Assembly (NCBI GenBank): GCA_963823165.1
Contig: CAWGKV010000021.1
Coordinates: forward strand, 28,739 to 92,738
DNA length: 64,000 bases
Direction: 5' to 3'
Source: Roseiarcus sp963823165
GTDB taxonomy: Bacteria > Pseudomonadota > Alphaproteobacteria > Rhizobiales > Beijerinckiaceae
The notes under the pieces are model-generated. The model saw only the letters and a program-made list of their open reading frames with translations. It did not search any database and was not told the DNA's origin. A program made the translations under genes and the position numbers. Shown here piece by piece: positions 62,308 through 64,000 of this stretch. Every line of letters begins with the position of its first letter. The stretch's first letter is position 1.

Positions 62308-63460
62308 CGCTCTTATATCGAACTCTGTTGATATGGACCCAATCCGGCGGCGCCCATTATCCAGGCGTTCGCGGCAGAGTCTGTTGAGAGGGCCTCGATG
62401 GTTCGCCGCCAGCTCAAATAGCTCGGGAGGTTCTTGGTGGCGACGCCATGGAAGCGCCGCATCCACTCCTTCAGCCGGCCGTGGTAGGCGTTCACGTTGT
62501 TGATGTGGAGATCTGGCGCCTCCGGCTTTGGCGTACCGGGTGCGGGCAAAACATGGAACTTGACCCGGGCGCGCCGAGCGAATGCGGTGATCGCCGCGCC
62601 TCCATCGCAGCACAGTTCCGCTGGCCGGGTAATGACCTGCCCGAGCGCGGCCGTGATGCTGGCGGCGTCGAGCCGCGGCAGGACGGCGTCGATGGTCGCG
62701 CCGGTGCGGTCGCGGGCGACGATGACAGGGATCTGCTCCGCCGACAGACCCCGCTTGGCGGCCTTGCCGCCCCGCTTGCGCGATGCTCTCGGCAGATCAC
62801 GGCGTTTGCCTTTGAAGGATTCGAGGATGAAGGTCTCGTCCGCCTCGACGATCCCCGACAGGCGCGGCGGCTTGTCGAGATTGAGCGCGGACAGGAACCG
62901 ATGTCTCCACCGGAACGCGGTGGTGTAGGCCACCTTGCAGCGTTCCGCGGCCTTCGCGACCGTCTCGCCGGCCATCAGCGCCTCCGCCTGGTCAGGCCAG
63001 CGATGCTGGTGATGCAAGCCGGCCAGCGGCGTCCCGGTCAGCGGATTGAATGTCTTCCGGCAGCTCGTGCAGCGGTACCGAGGCTTTCCGCCGGCCTTGC
63101 CCCAGGGACGAACGTCATCCCCACCGCAGTGCGGACAGCCAAAGCGCGCAATCCGATCCCGCCCGACCTTCGACAACAGGTCTTCCTCAGGCGCGGCATC
63201 GTCCGTCTTCGCGAGCGGCAGCGAGGGCGCGACAGCAGCCTCATCGAGCGGTACAGCGGCATCGACAGGATGAGCCGAAGCCTCGACCGGATCGTCCGCT
63301 TCGGCCAGCGCCAATTCTCGGAACGCCTCGGCGCGTTGCGCCGGGTGCAAAAGACCAATCCCGCCAAGCCAAGTCGCAAATGCCGCGGTGTCCATCTCAC
63401 CAGCCCTCGAAGCCCAGACCCCAAGTCTCTCATCTCTCAACAGACTTCGCAATAAGAGCG
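62308..63460 (-). mobile_element. second type of IS1595 element nested in IS630, 8-bp (T8) target duplication
   Basis: The element is 1153 bp with inverted ends CGCTCTTATATCGAACTCTG versus CGCTCTTATTGCGAAGTCTG (imperfect, similar for 24 bases). TTTTTTTT is present at 62300-62307 and 63461-63468, the expected 8-bp duplication. It is distinct in ends and transposase from the copies at 53829 and 55369. Confidence 0.85.
62313..63395 (-). CDS. IS1595 family transposase (nested element)
   Basis: A 360-residue transposase: an N-terminal region starting MDTAAFATWLGGIGLLHPAQ, a zinc-ribbon CPHCGGDDVRPWGKAGGKPR with YRCTSCRKTFNPLTGTPLAG, a helix-turn-helix around AAERCKVAYTTAFRWRHRFL, and an ISXO2-like DDE domain with IVEADETFILESFKGKRRDL, ELCCDGGAAITAFA and HINNVNAYHGRLKEWMRRFH. 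The frame continues upstream into the IS630 N-terminal half by chance, so the ATG at 63395 is the real start. Confidence 0.9.
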   Translation of the reverse strand: MDTAAFATWLGGIGLLHPAQRAEAFRELALAEADDPVEASAHPVDAAVPLDEAAVAPSLPLAKTDDAAPEEDLLSKVGRDRIARFGCPHCGGDDVRPWGKAGGKPRYRCTSCRKTFNPLTGTPLAGLHHQHRWPDQAEALMAGETVAKAAERCKVAYTTAFRWRHRFLSALNLDKPPRLSGIVEADETFILESFKGKRRDLPRASRKRGGKAAKRGLSAEQIPVIVARDRTGATIDAVLPRLDAASITAALGQVITRPAELCCDGGAAITAFARRARVKFHVLPAPGTPKPEAPDLHINNVNAYHGRLKEWMRRFHGVATKNLPSYLSWRRTIEALSTDSAANAWIMGAAGLGPYQQSSI

Positions 63461-64000
63461 TTTTTTTTAACGTCCGTCCGATCGTATTGTCGCTCGCCTT
63501 CTCGACGATGTTCAATTCGACGACTTTCTCTTCGAGGAGACGCAGGGTCCAACGCGCGAACCCCTCCGGAGCGGGTGAGCAAGCCAGAGCGATCAGCTTC
63601 GCCTCCGCCGCCCCATCGAATATCCGCGGCCGGGCAGAGTTGGGATTGAACTTGCGGCTCAGCGTCGCCTCAAACCCCTCCTCGACCACCTGCTGACGCG
63701 TGCGAGCGACATTGTTGACGCTGGTGTCCAGCGCTGCCGAGATTGCGCTGTCGCTCCAGCCTTCGCCCGCCTCCGAAACGTCGGCCTTCAGCAGGATGCG
63801 CGCCCTCGTCAGCATTCGCGCCGAACTCTTGCCCGCGTGAATCAGAGCTTCGAGCCGCTTGCGCTCCTCGGCGCTCAGCTTCACCACGTACTTCTTGACC
63901 GCTATCTCCTTCTTGGCCACGAATCACCTCCGTCGCTCCTCCCGCGGCGACAGAGATTCAGAAAATCACCACCAATTCGTTGACGCTAGCGACTAGCTCG

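Larger units (their letters stand above)
61606..63920 (-). pseudogene. IS630 transposase split by a nested IS; A8 frameshift site between its halves
   Basis: The N-terminal half (GTG at 63920 down to 63469) has ERKRLEALIHAGKSSARMLT and NNVARTRQQVVEEGFEATLS, a helix-turn-helix region, and stops at IGRTLKK. The C-terminal half (62299 to 61606) has the DDE domain: PLVCLDETSKQLIAETRVPI, VQDNLSTHTPASLYAAFPAP, FEWHYTPKHGSWLDMAESEL. They meet at a run of eight A residues on the coding strand, where a -1 slip is needed to join TTA-AAA-AAA to AAC-GCC. That is how two-frame IS630 members are normally expressed. The nested element splits exactly this site. Confidence 0.8.
61596..63993 (-). mobile_element. 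IS630-family element, interrupted by a nested IS1595-type element
   Basis: The ends begin GTCGC with imperfect inverted similarity beyond, and TA flanks both sides (61594-61595 and 63994-63995), the TA target duplication of IS630/Tc1-mariner elements. Without the nested insertion and one 8-bp copy the element is about 1237 bp, a normal IS630 size. It holds one split transposase gene (61606-63920). Confidence 0.75.

Overview
The window is about 64 kb of high-GC DNA with the gene families of an alphaproteobacterium, most likely a soil or plant-associated Hyphomicrobiales (Rhizobiales) relative. This rests on the mix of FecR plus autotransporter, a Nit1C nitrogen-starvation cluster, sat/aprBA, xylan-use genes and the IS types. 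It is an inference from content, not a marker-gene placement. Layout: (1) 1-8.2 kb holds the end of a SnoaL-like protein, a large autotransporter split by frameshifts, its FecR-type companion gene, and an ISAs1-family element whose 10-bp target duplication is visible. (2) 8.4-11.6 kb holds rpmG, a glutamate dehydrogenase and a MocR-type regulator. (3) 11.8-18.7 kb is a complete eight-gene Nit1C cluster (nitB, nitC, nitD, nitE, nitF, a glycosyltransferase, nitG, nitH), read as one tightly packed operon behind a near-perfect sigma-54 promoter. In other bacteria this cluster is tied to nitrogen starvation and cyanide/nitrile assimilation. (4) 18.8-23.2 kb is minus-strand housekeeping: a phosphodiester glycosidase, an FAD-linked oxidase, and TrmA/RumA- and TlyA-type RNA methyltransferases. 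(5) 23.5-30.1 kb is a sulfur block of ATP sulfurylase, an ankyrin-repeat protein and APS reductase (aprB, aprA), closed by a strong terminator. It probably runs in the oxidative direction (sulfite to sulfate). A CBS-domain protein and a cysteine-cluster protein follow. (6) 30.2-43.4 kb is a xylan/xylo-oligosaccharide locus: a secreted GH10 xylanase, a sugar ABC importer (binding protein and two permeases, no ATPase), cytoplasmic GH3 and GH43 enzymes (the GH43 is frameshifted), a ThuA protein, two Gfo/Idh/MocA dehydrogenases and a divergent ROK regulator. (7) 43.5-51.4 kb is a second sugar module of the ribose/inositol type (permease, binding protein, double ATPase, sugar isomerase) beside a ROK regulator and an unusual binding-protein paralogue with no signal peptide. 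(8) 51.7-64 kb begins with exonuclease III and becomes an insertion-rich scrapyard. A MntA-HepT antitoxin-toxin pair has its toxin broken by a 168-bp MITE and a nonsense codon. A nuclease-like gene is interrupted by two nearly identical IS1595 copies, and its reading frame is restored when both are removed. An AraC/GlxA-type regulator follows, then an IS91-type element with its tyrosine recombinase. Last is an IS630 element with a different IS1595 element inserted exactly in its A8 slippery tract. One-base frame breaks recur in otherwise well-conserved genes (autotransporter, metallophosphoesterase, GH43, IS91 transposase), so some may be assembly or sequencing errors rather than true pseudogenes.
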